From Spirochaetia bacterium (GTDB lineage Bacteria; Spirochaetota; Spirochaetia; Treponematales; Breznakiellaceae), in NCBI GenBank assembly GCA_026002595.1, contig BOBW01000103.1, positions 1 through 5,371 on the forward strand: a stretch of DNA of 5,371 nucleotides, in the 5' to 3' direction. How positions within the stretch are numbered: the stretch's first letter is position 1; each line of letters opens with the position of its first letter. This document shows, piece after piece, positions 4,528 through 5,371 of this stretch. The position numbers and the translations under genes are program-made. The notes under the pieces were generated by a model that searched no databases, was not told the DNA's origin, and saw only the letters and a list, made by a program, of their open reading frames with translations.

Positions 4528-5371
4528 GTTGTATTATCGTGTATACAAACCAATCTTAGCAGAATTAGGGATTGACGCAGCTCTGTATTATGGGTATTTA
4601 ATAAACCAAAAAGAATACCGTGAAAATCAAAGCCACAAAAAAATAAATGACATTAAATTCTTTGTTATCAGACACAAAATAAAAGCAAGTATCGGAATAA
4701 GCAGGTTTCAACAATTAGGCGCTGAAAAACTGCTTGTTGAAAAAAGATTTATTACTGTTATCCCAAAATCCTATGAAGGGAATCACATCAAATTTAATCT
4801 CAAAAAGATTGGATTATTGAAAGATAAAAAGTTTATATGCGCATACCAAGACCTATTACACAATGTTGGATATAATGCTGCTGTGTTATATGGCATATTA
4901 GATGATTACAGAAAAATGACCGCAAAATCATTAGACAACACTATCGTTAGTATGCCAAGAGATATGCTAAAAAAATATTTCAGATTTGATTATCGGACAA
5001 GAAAAAAGTATGAAGAACTGTTAATAAAGAATTCAAATATAGAAATTATAAATAATACCGACAAGAGAACTATCACATACAATGTTATTGATTTAGATCA
5101 TAAATCTGCTGCCGGAAAAACAGAAATTACAAAACAAACCAATATTCCACTACCACCAACCAATGATAAAACCTATTGCAGCACCATAGTAAAAAAATAT
5201 AATCAAATTATGGGGATTAAATCTTTTAGTCAAAAAGATGTTGATAACTGTATGGCCCATTATGAGAAAATAAAACAGATAGAACCATTGATTGATGATT
5301 TTATTTTACCTTACATTTGGGATAACCTTCCTGATTCTGGTACCAGAGAAAAAGTAAAACCAGAAAATAGA
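4526..5371 (+). CDS. Putative Rep initiator with tandem winged-helix units, C-terminus cut by window edge
   Basis: The frame is open for 282 codons to the right edge. The protein has two similar units: residues about 13-91 (LGIDAALYYGYL at 14-25, GISRFQQLGAEKLLVEKRFITV at 57-78, wing-like NHIKFNL at 86-92) and about 112-188 (VGYNAAVLYGIL at 114-125, FDYRTRKKYEELL at 154-166, wing-like RTITYNV at 181-187). Each begins G-x-[DN]-A-A-x-x-Y-G-x-L and fits a winged helix, where the later helix contacts DNA. Two tandem winged helices are also the layout of Rep_3/RepE/pi initiators, but I see no direct Rep_3 sequence match, and phage/DnaD-type replication proteins use a similar fold. A linker (about 190-213) leads to a helical segment (215-268) and an acidic/basic end. 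Position beside five iterons supports an iteron-binding initiator (inferred). Translation is probably limited by the hairpin over its start. Confidence 0.7.
   Translation, partial: MLYYRVYKPILAELGIDAALYYGYLINQKEYRENQSHKKINDIKFFVIRHKIKASIGISRFQQLGAEKLLVEKRFITVIPKSYEGNHIKFNLKKIGLLKDKKFICAYQDLLHNVGYNAAVLYGILDDYRKMTAKSLDNTIVSMPRDMLKKYFRFDYRTRKKYEELLIKNSNIEIINNTDKRTITYNVIDLDHKSAAGKTEITKQTNIPLPPTNDKTYCSTIVKKYNQIMGIKSFSQKDVDNCMAHYEKIKQIEPLIDDFILPYIWDNLPDSGTREKVKPENR

Overview
The window looks like the replication and maintenance region of a bacterial plasmid, or of a plasmid-like integrated element. It uses the standard bacterial code, with Shine-Dalgarno sites and a sigma70-type promoter. Nothing fixes the host. 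A gut or oral bacterium such as a spirochaete is only a weak impression from codon style. No rRNA, tRNA, CRISPR array or transposase was seen.

The left part (1-2612) has clearly higher G+C. It holds two divergent genes. On the minus strand, running off the left edge, is a 551-residue-plus primase-type helicase (DUF5906/D5-like AAA+ ATPase) with a strong promoter and Shine-Dalgarno site. On the plus strand is a 221-residue protein with a helix-turn-helix of the kind seen in plasmid and phage regulators or partition proteins. It ends in a perfect 11-bp hairpin terminator at 2581-2612.

The middle part (2613-4107) is markedly AT-rich and contains two damaged genes. The first is an unrecognised Lys/Asn/Ile-rich ORF whose reading frame breaks at an A6 run, with a coding-like tail in the -1 frame. 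The second is a XerC/D-like tyrosine recombinase split by a one-base frameshift, with all catalytic residues preserved across its two halves. Both lesions look like loss of one base at an A run, so sequencing error and real decay must be separated.

The right part (4108-5371) is a replication origin and initiator gene. Five 22-23-bp iterons start immediately after the recombinase stop codon. An AT-rich stretch, a hairpin with a T tract and a roughly 250-base leader follow. The leader ends in a long imperfect inverted repeat (4457-4527) that pairs the Shine-Dalgarno site and start codon of the next gene into a stem. That gene (4526 to the right edge) encodes a protein with two tandem copies of a winged-helix-like unit and is most likely the iteron-binding Rep initiator.

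Inferred working model: Rep binds the iterons and opens the adjacent AT-rich DNA, the helicase extends unwinding, the recombinase resolves multimers or moves the element, and Rep synthesis is limited by the start-site hairpin. An antisense RNA across the leader is possible. The most interesting point is the combination of an iteron origin with an apparently RNA-structured translational control of rep.
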